DNA from: an uncultured Steroidobacter sp.
GTDB lineage: Bacteria > Pseudomonadota > Gammaproteobacteria > Steroidobacterales > Steroidobacteraceae
Length of the DNA stretch: 64,000 bases
Assembly: GCA_937864115.1 (NCBI GenBank)
Contig: CALMII010000025.1
Coordinates: forward strand, 62,001 to 126,000
Reading direction: 5' to 3'
Shown: positions 24,326-34,412 of the stretch, in pieces
Layout: every line of letters starts with the position of its first letter
How positions within the stretch are numbered: the stretch's first letter is position 1
Notes under the pieces: model-generated
What the model was told of the DNA's origin: nothing
Database searches by the model: none
Seen by the model: the letters and a program-made list of their open reading frames with translations, nothing else
Position numbers and translations under genes: made by a program

Positions 24326-26121
24326 GTCCACGGCGCATCCTGCGACGGCCCTGGTTCGCGGCGATGCGCATGACCGGAACCCGCGCGCGATGGCTCGCAC
24401 TGCCGCTCATGCTTGCGATGACGGGCGCCCAGGCGAAGATCGCGATCGACATCCCCGACACGACGCCGGTCATCGAAACCAATGTCCGCGCCTTCCTCAG
24501 CCTGACGCGCTACGCCGACCGCACCGATGTGACGCCCGACGTGATGGCGCGCCTGCAGCGGCGCATCGTGTCGGAGGCGCGCCGCGCGCTCGAACCCCTC
24601 GGCTACTACGAGCCGGAAGTGAGCTACGACACGGTCCGCAACGGCGAGGACTGGAAAGTCACGATCCACGTCACGCCGGGCCGGCCGGTGCGGCTGTCCG
24701 AGGTGTCCATCGACGCGATCGGCGCGGGCAAGGACGAACGCGCGCTGCGGGAAGTCATTGAAGCGCAGGACCTCAAACCCGGACTGCGGCTCAATCACGG
24801 CACGTACGACGGCGTCAAAGGCGCACTGATCCGCGCCGCGCGCAACGAGGGTTACCTCGACGCGAAACTGACGAAGAACGACCTGCTGATCGACAAGAAA
24901 GAACGTCGCGCCACTGTCGCACTCGAAGTCGACACCGGCGAGCGTTATCACTACGGCAGGATCACGACGGAGCAGGAGGTCATCACGGACGATGCGATGC
25001 GCCGCATGCTGCGCATGAAGGAAGGCGATCCGTACACGCTCGACTCGCTGCTGCGCACGCAGTACGTGCTCGACGACAGCCAGTACTTCCGCGCCGTGAA
25101 CATCGACAGCGGCGATGCGGATCCCGCAACGCACACCGTGCCGATCACCGTCAGCGCCACGCCCAACCGCCGCCATCGCTACGGCGCGAGCATCGGCTAC
25201 GCCACGGATACGCGCGCCCGCGGCCAGTTCACGTGGGACGATCGGCGCGTCAACGAACACGGTCATCGCGCCAAGGTGGAACTCACGGCATCGTCGGTGC
25301 TGAACGAGATCGCCGGCCGCTACGTGATTCCGGTGATGGACGTGGCGCTGGAGAAACTCGAATTCACTGCCGGCCTGCGCGACGAAGAACTGGGCGACAC
25401 GCGCAGCGAGCGTGCCGAAGTGGGCGCGGGACTGACGCAGGTCAAGGGGCGCTGGCAGCGCGTCCTGTTCCTGCGTCTCTCCGAGGAAAAAACGACGATC
25501 CCGGCCAATACGACGCAGCCGGAGACCAAGCCAACGGCGTTCCTGATCATTCCGGGCATCAGCTTCTCCACGCTGCCAAGCTACGTGCTGGGCGGAAAGC
25601 CCCGGGACTACAGCGTCTATGCAGAACTGCGCGGCTCGCCGGCGACGCTCGGATCGGATTCCTCGTTCCTGCAGTTCCGCACGCAACTGGAACGCATCCA
25701 CCAGCTCTCCGACAAGTGGAGCGTGCGCGGGCGACTGGAAATCGGCACGAGCTGGGTCGACGAATTCTCGGAGCTGCCGGCCTCGCAGCGCTTCTTCGCC
25801 GGCGGCGATCGCAGCGTGCGCGGCTTCGGCCTCAACTCGCTCGCCCCGACGGATGACGAGGGCAACGTCATCGGCGGACGCAACCTGCTGACGGGCACGG
25901 TCGAATTCGAGCGCGCCCTGCCGAAGAACTTCGGCGTCGCGGCGTTCTCCGATTTCGGCAACTCCTTCAATTCCTGGAGCGATCCGATGCTCGAATATTC
26001 CGCCGGACTCGGCGTGCGATTCCATATCGCCATTGCCAGCATCGGCATCGACGTGGCGCAGCCGCTGTCCGAATCCGGCCGCGGCCCGCGCGTTCACCTG
26101 TACATGTCCACGATGTTCTGA
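24322..26121 (+). CDS. tamA: Autotransporter/translocation assembly module outer-membrane protein TamA
   Basis: A 599-residue Omp85-family protein. An N-terminal signal region (LALPLMLAMTGAQA) precedes POTRA domains (about residues 40-270) and a 16-strand barrel domain. The barrel carries the conserved FFAGGDRSVRGFGLNSL loop and ends LYMSTMF with a C-terminal Phe, as outer-membrane barrels do. With TamB it helps insert outer-membrane proteins and supports lipid transport to the outer membrane. The start ATG overlaps the NRDE stop; an internal ATG at 24364 would give a more compact signal peptide and is a fair alternative. tamB follows 33 bp later. Confidence 0.92.
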   Translation: MSPRRILRRPWFAAMRMTGTRARWLALPLMLAMTGAQAKIAIDIPDTTPVIETNVRAFLSLTRYADRTDVTPDVMARLQRRIVSEARRALEPLGYYEPEVSYDTVRNGEDWKVTIHVTPGRPVRLSEVSIDAIGAGKDERALREVIEAQDLKPGLRLNHGTYDGVKGALIRAARNEGYLDAKLTKNDLLIDKKERRATVALEVDTGERYHYGRITTEQEVITDDAMRRMLRMKEGDPYTLDSLLRTQYVLDDSQYFRAVNIDSGDADPATHTVPITVSATPNRRHRYGASIGYATDTRARGQFTWDDRRVNEHGHRAKVELTASSVLNEIAGRYVIPVMDVALEKLEFTAGLRDEELGDTRSERAEVGAGLTQVKGRWQRVLFLRLSEEKTTIPANTTQPETKPTAFLIIPGISFSTLPSYVLGGKPRDYSVYAELRGSPATLGSDSSFLQFRTQLERIHQLSDKWSVRGRLEIGTSWVDEFSELPASQRFFAGGDRSVRGFGLNSLAPTDDEGNVIGGRNLLTGTVEFERALPKNFGVAAFSDFGNSFNSWSDPMLEYSAGLGVRFHIAIASIGIDVAQPLSESGRGPRVHLYMSTMF

Positions 26122-26154
26122 ACGGACGCCACGAAACAGAGACCAGCAAGCGCC

Positions 26155-29100
26155 GTGCGGAAGTGGATCCTCATCATCCTGCTGATTGTGCTGATCGCGC
26201 TGCCGGTCACGCTGATCGCGACGCTGCTGTACACGCCGCTCGGGCTGTCGATGATCGCCGCGCAGCTCTATCGGCTCGAACCGCTGGGCGTGCGCATCGA
26301 GGGACTGAGCGGCACGCTGCTCGGCACCCTGCACATCGACCGGTTCGAACTCGACCATGAGAACGTACGCGTGGTCTCGCACGACATCGTCGCCACGATC
26401 GATGCGCGCGAACTGCTGCTGCAGACGATTCGCGCCTCCTCGCTCGCGGCGCGCGACACCGTGGTCGAAATCCGCGATGCGCCGCCGACGCCGCCCTCCA
26501 CGAAGCCAATGCGATTCCTGCCCAACTTCATGCGCGTCGACGTCCGCAACGCCGAGCTGACGGGACTGCGCTACGTGAACATCGACGGCACCGCGGTCGA
26601 TGCCACCTCGCTGCGCGGCAGCGTACGGATCGGTCCGCGGCGACTGCGCATCCGCGACTTCCGCATCGACGCGCCGCAGTTCCAGCTCGCCGGCAATGGC
26701 AGTCTGCGCGCGGATCGTCCGCTGGGACTCGAACTGCGCGTCGATGGCAGCGCCACGCTCGAACGCGGCACGCAGATCGCAGCGAGCGTGCAGACCAGCG
26801 GCACGATCGAGCAGCTTGCGATCCAGGCGACGGTGCTGAAACCCGACGTGATCAACGTCGAAGGCCTGTTCACGCGACCCGAAGGCCGCTGGCATCTGCA
26901 TGGCAGCGTCGCTTCGCCGGCGGTGTCGCTGCAGCCGTGGATGGAAAACCCGCCGTTCTCCTTGCGCAACATCGCGCTCACCGTCGACGTGCAGCCGCAG
27001 GAAATACTCGCGCAGGGCAACGTCGGCATTCCCGAACTGTCCGGCCGCGATCTGACGATCGACGTCGCCGGCTGGTTCGCCCAGCGCGTCCTGACGCTGC
27101 GCAAAGGCGACATCGCCGTCAACGATACGTCCGCACGATTGCACGCGACGGGAACGGCCACCTTCGACGGCGACAAACCCACGCTGGACGTGCAGGCCAA
27201 CTGGACGCAGCTGCAGTGGCCGCTCGATGCCGCGCCCATGATCGCCAGCACCGCGGGCACACTTACGCTGCGCGGTCCGCTGCCCTACGACTACGCCCTG
27301 AACGCGCACCTGCTCGTGCCGACCGAAGTCGCTCGCACCGCCGCGCCCATCGAAGGCGACGCCCAGGCCACCGGCGTGCTGGGCAGCGACACCCTCACCC
27401 TGCACGACTACACGATCCAGACGCTCGACGGCGCCGTGACGGGCGAAGGCTCGCTGCAGTTCGCCGTGCCGCGCCGCTGGTCGCTGGTGGCAAACGCCAG
27501 CGACATCGATCCCGCCGGCATGCATGCCGAGTTCCCGGGCAAGGTCACGTTCCGGCTGCAGGCCACCGGCGAAGGCTTCGACCAGCACGCGCTTTTCGAC
27601 GCGCGTCTGGCGGATCTTTCCGGCACCTTGCGCGGCGAACGCATCAGCGGCAACGCGCAAGTGCGGCGCGATCGACAGGGCTGGGCCGCGCGCAACGTCG
27701 CGCTGCAGATGGGCGATGCGAGCCTGTCGGCCAACGGCACGCTCGACGGGCGCATCGATGCCGAGGTCGCGTTGCACGCACGATCGTTGCAGACCTTCCT
27801 GCCGGAAGCGCGCGGCAGCCTGAACCTGAGCGCCAGCGCCCATGGACCGGTGAAAACGCCGCGCATCGTCGCGAAGATCCAGGCAACGGATCCCCAGTAC
27901 GCGCAATGGCGCGCCAGCGCCGTGCTGGCCGACGCGGATCTCGACTTCGGCGGTCAGAACGCATCGCGACTGTCGATCACGGCGCAGGCCATCGGTCAGG
28001 CGGAAACCGTCATCGAATCGCTGCGCGTCACCGGCAACGGCGACGCCGCGCAGCATCGCGTCGCTGTCGACGTCATCGGTGTCGGCGATGCGGGTACCGC
28101 GGCACCGCATACGACACTGCAGATCGACGGTCGTTATGCCGATGCGGCCTGGTCCGGCACGCTGCAGGCCACGGAGATCACGGACGGACGCCGCAGCGGC
28201 GAAGCGCTCGTCATGAAGGAACCCGGCAACTTCATCGTGTCGCGCGAGCGGCTGCTGCTGGAGAAACTGTGCATCGCGATCGGCAACGGCCAGTTCTGCG
28301 CCGACGGCAAATGGCAGCGCAACGGGCCGTGGGAAGGCACCGTCTCCGGCTACGAAATTCCGCTCGCGGCCGTATTGCCGCCTGCGGGCGCGGAAGCGGA
28401 ATACTCTGGACGTATCGAAGGCCGCGTGCATCTGTCCGGCGCGCCGAACCGGCCGTGGCTGGTCGATGCCGGCGCGCGCATCATCGACGCCGCCGTCATC
28501 TATCGGCCGCCGGGCGCCGATCCGGAAACGCTGAATCTCGGCAACGGCGGTCTCTCCTGCACCGCCACCGCGGAACGCGTCAATTTCTCGCTCGGCGTGC
28601 AGGCCTTCGAGGACACGTTCCTGTACGCCAACGCCGCCCTGGAACGCAACGGCCGCAACGATCTGCTGCACCTGCCGCTGACGGGCGACCTCCGGGCGCG
28701 CGCCGCCGATGCGAACATCCTGCCGATCCTGTTCACCGAGATCGACAATGCCGCCGGCCTGCTGACGGCGAACGTCGACCTGCGCGGCACGCTGGCGCAG
28801 CCGCAGATCGACGGCCGCGTCGAACTGGCGAACGGCGCGTTCGATTCCTATCGCGTGAACCTGGCGTTGCGGCAGCTCAACCTGGTCGCGGATCTCGCCA
28901 ACAACGGACTCGATTTCCGCGGCGCGGGGCTTGCGGGCGAAGGCCGGCTGAGCGTCGACGGCAAGTTCGCGTGGTCGCAGGGCGAACTGCGCGGCAACCT
29001 GAATCTCGGCGGCCAGAACCTGCTGGTGGCGGACCTGCCCGAATACCGCGTGGTCGCCTCGCCCGACCTGAAATTCGTCATCGACGGCCAGGACATCGAC

Positions 29101-29937
29101 GTCGCCGGCGACCTCGTCATTCCCGAAGCCAGCATCAAGCCCGTGAATCTCGGCGGCGCCGTGCAGGCGTCCGACGATGCGCGCTACGTCGGGGAAACGC
29201 AGGCCGAGGAAGCAGGCCGTTACGTCGTGCACAGCGACGTGCGCGTGAAGATGGGCGACGACGTGCGCGTCGATGCGTTCGGCCTGCAGGGACGCATCGT
29301 CGGCGGCGTCGGCACCACGGTGCGCACGGGCGACACGCCGGTCGGACGCGGCGAACTCAGCGTCGCCGACGGCCGTTACGAAGCCTACGGCCAGAAGCTC
29401 GACATCACGCGCGGCCGTCTGCTGTTCGACGCCTCGCCGCTCGAAGATCCCGGGCTCGACATCGAAGCGCAGCGCAAGATCGAGAGCATCAAGGTCGGCC
29501 TCAACGTGCGCGGCACGCTGAAGGACCCGCGGCTCACGTTCTTCTCCGAGCCGTCCATGCCGCAGACCTCGATCATGTCCTACCTGCTGGTCGGCAAGGG
29601 CATCGACGACATGCAGAGCGGCGATGCGGTCACCATGAGCTCCGCAAAGGACACGCTCGCCGTGCAGGGCGGCGGCCTGCTCGCCTCGCAGCTCGGCCGG
29701 CGCTTCGGCCTGGAGGAAGTCGGCGTCGAGAGCACCACCAGTTCCGCAGGCCAGACCAACACCTCGCTGGTGCTCGGCAAATTCCTGTCGCCGCGCCTGT
29801 TCATCAGCTACGGCATCTCGCTCACGGAATCCATCAACACCTTCAAACTGCGCTACACCATCAGCGATAAATGGATTCTCAAGATGGAAGCGGGCGAAGT
29901 GCAGAGCGCGGACGCGGAATACACGATCGAGCGGTAA
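26155..29937 (+). CDS. tamB: Translocation/assembly module TamB (AsmA-like)
   Basis: A 1260-residue protein with one N-terminal membrane helix (WILIILLIVLIALPVTLIATLL) and a very long repetitive beta-strand body of the AsmA/TamB type that spans the periplasm. A C-terminal DUF490 domain of about 350 residues is marked by PQTSIMSYLLVGKG and LFISYGISLTESINTFKLRY. It partners TamA, and this family is now seen as a bridge for phospholipid movement. GTG start. A minus-strand open frame of 1995 codons covers tamB and part of tamA; it is a codon-bias shadow. Confidence 0.94.
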   Translation: MRKWILIILLIVLIALPVTLIATLLYTPLGLSMIAAQLYRLEPLGVRIEGLSGTLLGTLHIDRFELDHENVRVVSHDIVATIDARELLLQTIRASSLAARDTVVEIRDAPPTPPSTKPMRFLPNFMRVDVRNAELTGLRYVNIDGTAVDATSLRGSVRIGPRRLRIRDFRIDAPQFQLAGNGSLRADRPLGLELRVDGSATLERGTQIAASVQTSGTIEQLAIQATVLKPDVINVEGLFTRPEGRWHLHGSVASPAVSLQPWMENPPFSLRNIALTVDVQPQEILAQGNVGIPELSGRDLTIDVAGWFAQRVLTLRKGDIAVNDTSARLHATGTATFDGDKPTLDVQANWTQLQWPLDAAPMIASTAGTLTLRGPLPYDYALNAHLLVPTEVARTAAPIEGDAQATGVLGSDTLTLHDYTIQTLDGAVTGEGSLQFAVPRRWSLVANASDIDPAGMHAEFPGKVTFRLQATGEGFDQHALFDARLADLSGTLRGERISGNAQVRRDRQGWAARNVALQMGDASLSANGTLDGRIDAEVALHARSLQTFLPEARGSLNLSASAHGPVKTPRIVAKIQATDPQYAQWRASAVLADADLDFGGQNASRLSITAQAIGQAETVIESLRVTGNGDAAQHRVAVDVIGVGDAGTAAPHTTLQIDGRYADAAWSGTLQATEITDGRRSGEALVMKEPGNFIVSRERLLLEKLCIAIGNGQFCADGKWQRNGPWEGTVSGYEIPLAAVLPPAGAEAEYSGRIEGRVHLSGAPNRPWLVDAGARIIDAAVIYRPPGADPETLNLGNGGLSCTATAERVNFSLGVQAFEDTFLYANAALERNGRNDLLHLPLTGDLRARAADANILPILFTEIDNAAGLLTANVDLRGTLAQPQIDGRVELANGAFDSYRVNLALRQLNLVADLANNGLDFRGAGLAGEGRLSVDGKFAWSQGELRGNLNLGGQNLLVADLPEYRVVASPDLKFVIDGQDIDVAGDLVIPEASIKPVNLGGAVQASDDARYVGETQAEEAGRYVVHSDVRVKMGDDVRVDAFGLQGRIVGGVGTTVRTGDTPVGRGELSVADGRYEAYGQKLDITRGRLLFDASPLEDPGLDIEAQRKIESIKVGLNVRGTLKDPRLTFFSEPSMPQTSIMSYLLVGKGIDDMQSGDAVTMSSAKDTLAVQGGGLLASQLGRRFGLEEVGVESTTSSAGQTNTSLVLGKFLSPRLFISYGISLTESINTFKLRYTISDKWILKMEAGEVQSADAEYTIER

Positions 29938-30025
29938 AGACCGCATGGAAGAACGGCGGGTGGATGAGTGCATCTTGGCGGCGCTCCCGTCACACTGCGC
30001 ACTCCCTACGCAGCATCGATTACTC

Positions 30026-30898
30026 ATGTCAGAACTCACTCCCGCCTGGTTCAGCAAGGCCATCGCGCAACCCACGCAATCCCGCTTCGTCGATGTCGAC
30101 GGCACGGCGATCCACTATCTGAGCTGGAACGCGCATGAGACGGACAAGCCCGGCCTGCTGCTCGCGCATGGCTTTCGCGCGCATGCGCGCTGGTGGTCGT
30201 TCACCGCGCCGTACCTGACGGATCGCTTCCGCGTCTTCGCGCTCGACTTCGCCGGCATGGGCGACAGCGGCAGCCGGCCGCGTTACAGCTCTGAGCTGTT
30301 CACGCGCGACATCATCGGCGTCCTGGATGACATCGGACTCGATTCCGTCACGCTCGTGGGCCACAGCTTCGGCGGCTCGCGCGTCATCCGTACCTGCGTC
30401 GACTATCCGCAGCGGATCGGACGCGCCGTGGTGATCGACAGTTTCATTCCGGTGCCGGAGATGCCGCGCCGCGAACCGCCGCCCAATCCGCCGCGGACCA
30501 AGAAGACGTACGCCACCTACGAAGCGGCCCGCGCCCGTTTCCGGCTCATTCCGGAACGCAACTGCTCCGCCGGCTATGTGCTCGACTACGTCGCCGAGCA
30601 TTCGCTGAAGCGGACGGACGGTGGCTGGACCTGGAAGTTCGACGAGAACTACGAGCCCCATCACGCCGATCCCGTCGCCGAGGCGGCGGATTCCGCGGCG
30701 AAGCTGCAGCGCGTGGCGTGCCCCGTCAGCATCATCTACGGCGAGCACACCGTCGTGATGCCGCGGGCGCTGGCACGGCGGGTCACGAAGTACCTGCCCC
30801 AGGGCCGCGGCCCGGTCGAGATTCCCGAATCGCATCACCACGTGCTGCTCGACCAGCCGCTGTCGCTGGTGTCGGCGTTGCGGGCGGTGCTGATCTGA
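30026..30898 (+). CDS. Alpha/beta fold hydrolase
   Basis: A 290-residue alpha/beta hydrolase. An oxyanion-hole segment LLAHGFRAHARWW precedes the nucleophile elbow GHSFGGSR. A C-terminal His lies in ESHHHVLLDQ, with an acid candidate in the strand before it. There is a lid-like insertion of about 90 residues with a Pro-rich stretch (PRREPPPNPPRTKK). No signal peptide, so it is cytoplasmic. The ATG at 30026 (MSELTPAWF) is chosen over an upstream in-frame ATG at 29945, which would add non-conserved residues. Substrate is unknown. It lies 88 bp after tamB and converges with the TonB receptor. Confidence 0.85.
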   Translation: MSELTPAWFSKAIAQPTQSRFVDVDGTAIHYLSWNAHETDKPGLLLAHGFRAHARWWSFTAPYLTDRFRVFALDFAGMGDSGSRPRYSSELFTRDIIGVLDDIGLDSVTLVGHSFGGSRVIRTCVDYPQRIGRAVVIDSFIPVPEMPRREPPPNPPRTKKTYATYEAARARFRLIPERNCSAGYVLDYVAEHSLKRTDGGWTWKFDENYEPHHADPVAEAADSAAKLQRVACPVSIIYGEHTVVMPRALARRVTKYLPQGRGPVEIPESHHHVLLDQPLSLVSALRAVLI

Positions 30899-30918
30899 CC
30901 GCCCGCCAGTGACGTGCG

Positions 30919-33900
30919 CTATCGGCCGCCCGCCGCGCCGGGCCGCCAGTTCAGGCTGACGAAGTACATCGGCCCGAAGGCATTGACGGGCTGGGTATCG
31001 ACGAGGAAGCGCGGCGGCTGTTCATCGGTGAAGTTGCTGATGCCGAGCCGCACGCCCAGGCCGGTGTCGATCCGATAGCCGGCCGACAGGTCGTGTACCC
31101 ACACCGCATCGAGATGAATCGGCGGACCGCCGAACTGCGTGGTGATGAACGGCACGCTTTCTTCGTCCGTCGACAGTTGCGAGCCGTACCACAGCGAATT
31201 CCAGGTCACGTCGAACGGTCCCCGCGTCCAGCTCAGGCTCGTGGTGGCCGTCCATTCGGGCGTTCCATATTCGCCGAGCCGGTTGTTGCCGACCGACGGC
31301 TGCCCGGCGATGCGGTACTCGTCATAGCGCAGCACGCGGGTGGCATTCAGCGCGAAGTCGAGGGTGCCCGCCGACGCGAGCGGGAAGCGTTGCTGGAAGG
31401 CGATGTCGATGCCGGACGTGACGATCGAGCCGTAGTTCACCAGCAGATCGGCGCCGCGCGTCACGCGCAGGTAGGCGAGCGAGGCCGGATCGCGATCACG
31501 CTGGTGCTGCGCACAGAAGGCATTGTCCAGCGAGGCCGCGTCATAGCACGCGGCAATCGCGGTGCCGTAGTCGACGAACTCGATGTCGTCGTCGAGTTCG
31601 ATGCGGTAGTAGTCCAGGGTCAGCGAGGTATTGGGCAGCTTCGCCGGCGTGATGACCAGGCCCGCGGTCAGTGTATGGGCGACTTCGGGCGTGAGATCGG
31701 GATTGGTGCCGCTCACCGATTCGAATGAACCGGCGCTGCTCTCTTCGACGAAGTCTGCGGGAATGCCGTCGGCGGCACAGTTGCGACGGCGATTGTTCGG
31801 CGCGGGACCCTGGTCGATCTGGGTCACGACGCACGGATCGTAGCCCGTCATGCCCGGCGTCAGTGTCGATGTCGTCGGCACGAACAGATTGCCGACGGTC
31901 GGCGCACGGATGGCGCGCGACACGCTGCCGCGCACGCGCAGGCCCTGCACCGGCGCCCAGACCAGGCCGCTGCCAAAGGTGAAGGCGCCGCCCGAACGCG
32001 AGTAGTCGGAGTAGCGACCCGTGGCCGTGATCAGCAACTCCTCCGCGCCGCGCACCTCGCGCAGCAGGGGAATCGCGAAGTCTGCAAACACTTCCTTGAC
32101 GTCGATCGAGCCGGCAATCGGCGTCAGCGACATGCCATAGGCATGGCCATCGATGATGTTCTGCGACGCCGACGAGCGGCTCGATTCGCGCCGGTATTCG
32201 GCGCCCGCCGTGTAGACGATCGGCCCCGCCGGCAGGCTCAGCGCCTCATCCAGTTCGCCGCTCAAGGCGCCGCGAAACACCACCTGTTCCAGATCGGTCG
32301 ACAGGTCGGCAGGGAAGTTGAGGAAGCGCAGCGTCTCGGCCGACTGCTGCGGAAACGAGCCGCCGGGACTGAACGGATTCAGCGGCTGGCATTGGCCATC
32401 GCCCGCCGCGAAGGTGACGAAGTCGATGCCGCCCGGCGGCACCGCGGTCGGATCGATGTTCGAGCGGCACACCGGCTTGCCCGTCACCGGATCGGCAACG
32501 ACATCGAGCGCCGCGAACAGCCGATCGGTGTAGACGACGCTGCGCGTGTTCTTCTGCCGCGTGCTGCCGAACTGGCCGGAGATTTCATAGTGCATGCGCT
32601 CGCCGAGCGTGCCTTCCACGCCGCCCACCAGCTGGACGGTGCGCGAGGTCTGCTTGTCGCGACCCGAGTAGGTGAACAGATCGCGCGACGACAGCACGCG
32701 CGCCGCGCTGACCTCGACGTCCGGATTGGCCGCCACGAAATCTTCGTACAGATCGAGCAGCGATTGCGGAATGAAGGGATTGTCCAGCCCCAGCGGCTGA
32801 TAGCGCGGAATCACGTTGAAGGCATTGTCGGCGCGATTCGCCGCCTCGGCCGTCACGAACTTGGTCTCGAGAAATGCGCGCGCGGAATCGCTCAGGCGCA
32901 CGCCGCCATTCAGCGCCACCACCACGCGTTCGAACTTCGGATCGAGGATGGTCACGTCATCGGGCGGATACAGATCGCCATCGCCATCCGGCGTGGAGAA
33001 GCCGCCGAAGAACGTGCCGTTGCGATAGGCGCGCAGCTGCCCGGAATGCTCATCCAGCGTCCAGCAGTTCTCGCGCCGCCCGCCGGTGAATGGCCATGCC
33101 GTTTCGCAGTCATCGACACCGTCGTGGTTGAGATCCCCTCCGATGGCGTCGGCAAGTCCATCACCGTCGATATCGAATCCGAAACTGCCGGTCCGGTTGT
33201 ATTCGGCCCACTTGTAGCCGCGCAGGTAGGCGATGGTGCGCGGATCGTTGGCGGCCGCGAGACGCTCGGCAGAGAAGAGCTGCTGCACCTGCGGATCGAG
33301 CGTCGCGATGAAGTCGCCCGCGCGCACGCCGGCGGCGATCAGTTCTGGGGTCAGATCCGCGGTCTGCGCATACAGGTTCGGATTGCCGACCGGCTGGTAG
33401 GTGCTGTTGACGCCGACGCCGGAGTTTCGGGCGTTGATTTCGGAACGCTTGGTGAAATCGAGTGCCAACGTCACGTTGGCGCGGTCGTCGGCGCCGAAAT
33501 TGATGCCGCTCAGCAGCGATCCGGAGTACTCGCGGCCCAGTCCGCCTTCGTACTGGCGTGCCTGCGCCGCTGCTTCGATGCCTTCGAAGTTTTCCTTCAA
33601 TACGAAGTTGAGTGCGCCTGCGGCGGCATCGCCGCCATACAGCGCCGCTGCCGAACCGGTGATGAGATCGACCCGTTCGATGAGCGACACCGGAATGGCA
33701 TTGGTGTCGACCGCGGAGGAATCCGCCGAACCAGCGACGTGCCGCCGGCCGTTCACCAGCACGAGCGTGCGATCGGGACCGAGATCGCGCAGATTCGCGA
33801 GCGACGTCGGAAACGGCACCCCGGAGCCGTTGGCAAAGTCCAGTCCGAAAACGACGCTGTCGGCGCGGGTCGTCGACTGCATTGCCGCCGGCATGCGGTG

Positions 33901-34149
33901 CAGGATTTCCTGGGCCGACTGTGCGCCGATGCTCTCGATCAGCTCGCGACCGACGCTGTCGACCTGCGATGGCAGCTCGAGCAGTTCTGCGGCCTGCCTG
34001 TCGCGAATCCCTTCGACGACCACCTCATCGACGAGCCCGCCGCGCGCAATGGCGCCCGCGGACGCCTCCGCACTCTGTGCGTTGGCGAATGAGCCGTTCA
34101 GCAACAACCAGGGAGCGACCGCGCACCCGGCAACAACCATCTTTTTCAC
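30919..34149 (-). CDS. TonB-dependent outer-membrane receptor
   Basis: A 1076-residue receptor. A signal peptide (MVVAGCAVAPWLLLNGSFANA) and a TonB-box-like LVDEVVVEG precede the plug domain (residues of about 50-170, with VLVNGRRHVAGS, VSLIERVDLITGSAAALYGGDAAAG). A 22-strand barrel ends with the aromatic strand PMYFVSLNWRP. Residues of about 326-349 contain two EF-hand/TSP3-like acidic loops (DIDGDGLAD, DLNHDGVDD), and a third DGDGD lies near residue 390. All are in what should be a surface loop, which is unusual for this family. The start is a GTG at 34149 (an ATG at 34140 is also possible). A Fur box lies about 200 bp upstream, so an iron-related substrate is likely. Confidence 0.92.
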   Translation of the reverse strand: MKKMVVAGCAVAPWLLLNGSFANAQSAEASAGAIARGGLVDEVVVEGIRDRQAAELLELPSQVDSVGRELIESIGAQSAQEILHRMPAAMQSTTRADSVVFGLDFANGSGVPFPTSLANLRDLGPDRTLVLVNGRRHVAGSADSSAVDTNAIPVSLIERVDLITGSAAALYGGDAAAGALNFVLKENFEGIEAAAQARQYEGGLGREYSGSLLSGINFGADDRANVTLALDFTKRSEINARNSGVGVNSTYQPVGNPNLYAQTADLTPELIAAGVRAGDFIATLDPQVQQLFSAERLAAANDPRTIAYLRGYKWAEYNRTGSFGFDIDGDGLADAIGGDLNHDGVDDCETAWPFTGGRRENCWTLDEHSGQLRAYRNGTFFGGFSTPDGDGDLYPPDDVTILDPKFERVVVALNGGVRLSDSARAFLETKFVTAEAANRADNAFNVIPRYQPLGLDNPFIPQSLLDLYEDFVAANPDVEVSAARVLSSRDLFTYSGRDKQTSRTVQLVGGVEGTLGERMHYEISGQFGSTRQKNTRSVVYTDRLFAALDVVADPVTGKPVCRSNIDPTAVPPGGIDFVTFAAGDGQCQPLNPFSPGGSFPQQSAETLRFLNFPADLSTDLEQVVFRGALSGELDEALSLPAGPIVYTAGAEYRRESSRSSASQNIIDGHAYGMSLTPIAGSIDVKEVFADFAIPLLREVRGAEELLITATGRYSDYSRSGGAFTFGSGLVWAPVQGLRVRGSVSRAIRAPTVGNLFVPTTSTLTPGMTGYDPCVVTQIDQGPAPNNRRRNCAADGIPADFVEESSAGSFESVSGTNPDLTPEVAHTLTAGLVITPAKLPNTSLTLDYYRIELDDDIEFVDYGTAIAACYDAASLDNAFCAQHQRDRDPASLAYLRVTRGADLLVNYGSIVTSGIDIAFQQRFPLASAGTLDFALNATRVLRYDEYRIAGQPSVGNNRLGEYGTPEWTATTSLSWTRGPFDVTWNSLWYGSQLSTDEESVPFITTQFGGPPIHLDAVWVHDLSAGYRIDTGLGVRLGISNFTDEQPPRFLVDTQPVNAFGPMYFVSLNWRPGAAGGR

Positions 34150-34183
34150 GGTGAACCTGCGACAGAAGTAATGAAATCCAGCC

Positions 34184-34214
34184 AGCGGCGGCCAAGCGGC
34201 GGCCAAGCGGCGGC
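34184..34214. repeat. 11-bp tandem repeat in the receptor leader
   Basis: Nearly three head-to-tail copies of AGCGGCGGCCA lie just upstream of the TonB-receptor start codon. Confidence 0.7.
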
Positions 34215-34347
34215 GTTGGACGCTGTTGTTCTTGTCAGGGGCTTGGATGGAAGCGGCGCCGCCCGATCAGCGGTGGCGTACCGGCTTCAACTGCGGATAC
34301 AGCGGTCGGAAGCCTGCAACTCCGACGGTCCTGGCGAACCCATCAAT

Positions 34348-34362
34348 TGAGAATGATTCTCA
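34348..34362. promoter_or_regulatory. Fur box upstream of the TonB-dependent receptor
   Basis: TGAGAATGATTCTCA is a perfect 7-1-7 palindrome matching the Fur core. It abuts a minus-strand -10-like TATACT (34362-34367) that would drive the receptor, so iron-replete Fur should block it. The gap 34150-34412 holds no supported gene. Confidence 0.8.
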
Positions 34363-34412
34363 GTATAGCTTCAAAGCCGGCGCGGGGAACAGGCGGGGAA
34401 AGGGCGCAACCG

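Noticed and set aside
24118..30105. A 1995-codon minus-strand open frame opposite tamA/tamB
   Set aside because: It mirrors the codon bias of high-GC coding DNA. tamA and tamB on the plus strand have clear domains and motifs, while this product has no recognisable fold and is a low-complexity, His/Arg/Gln-rich string.
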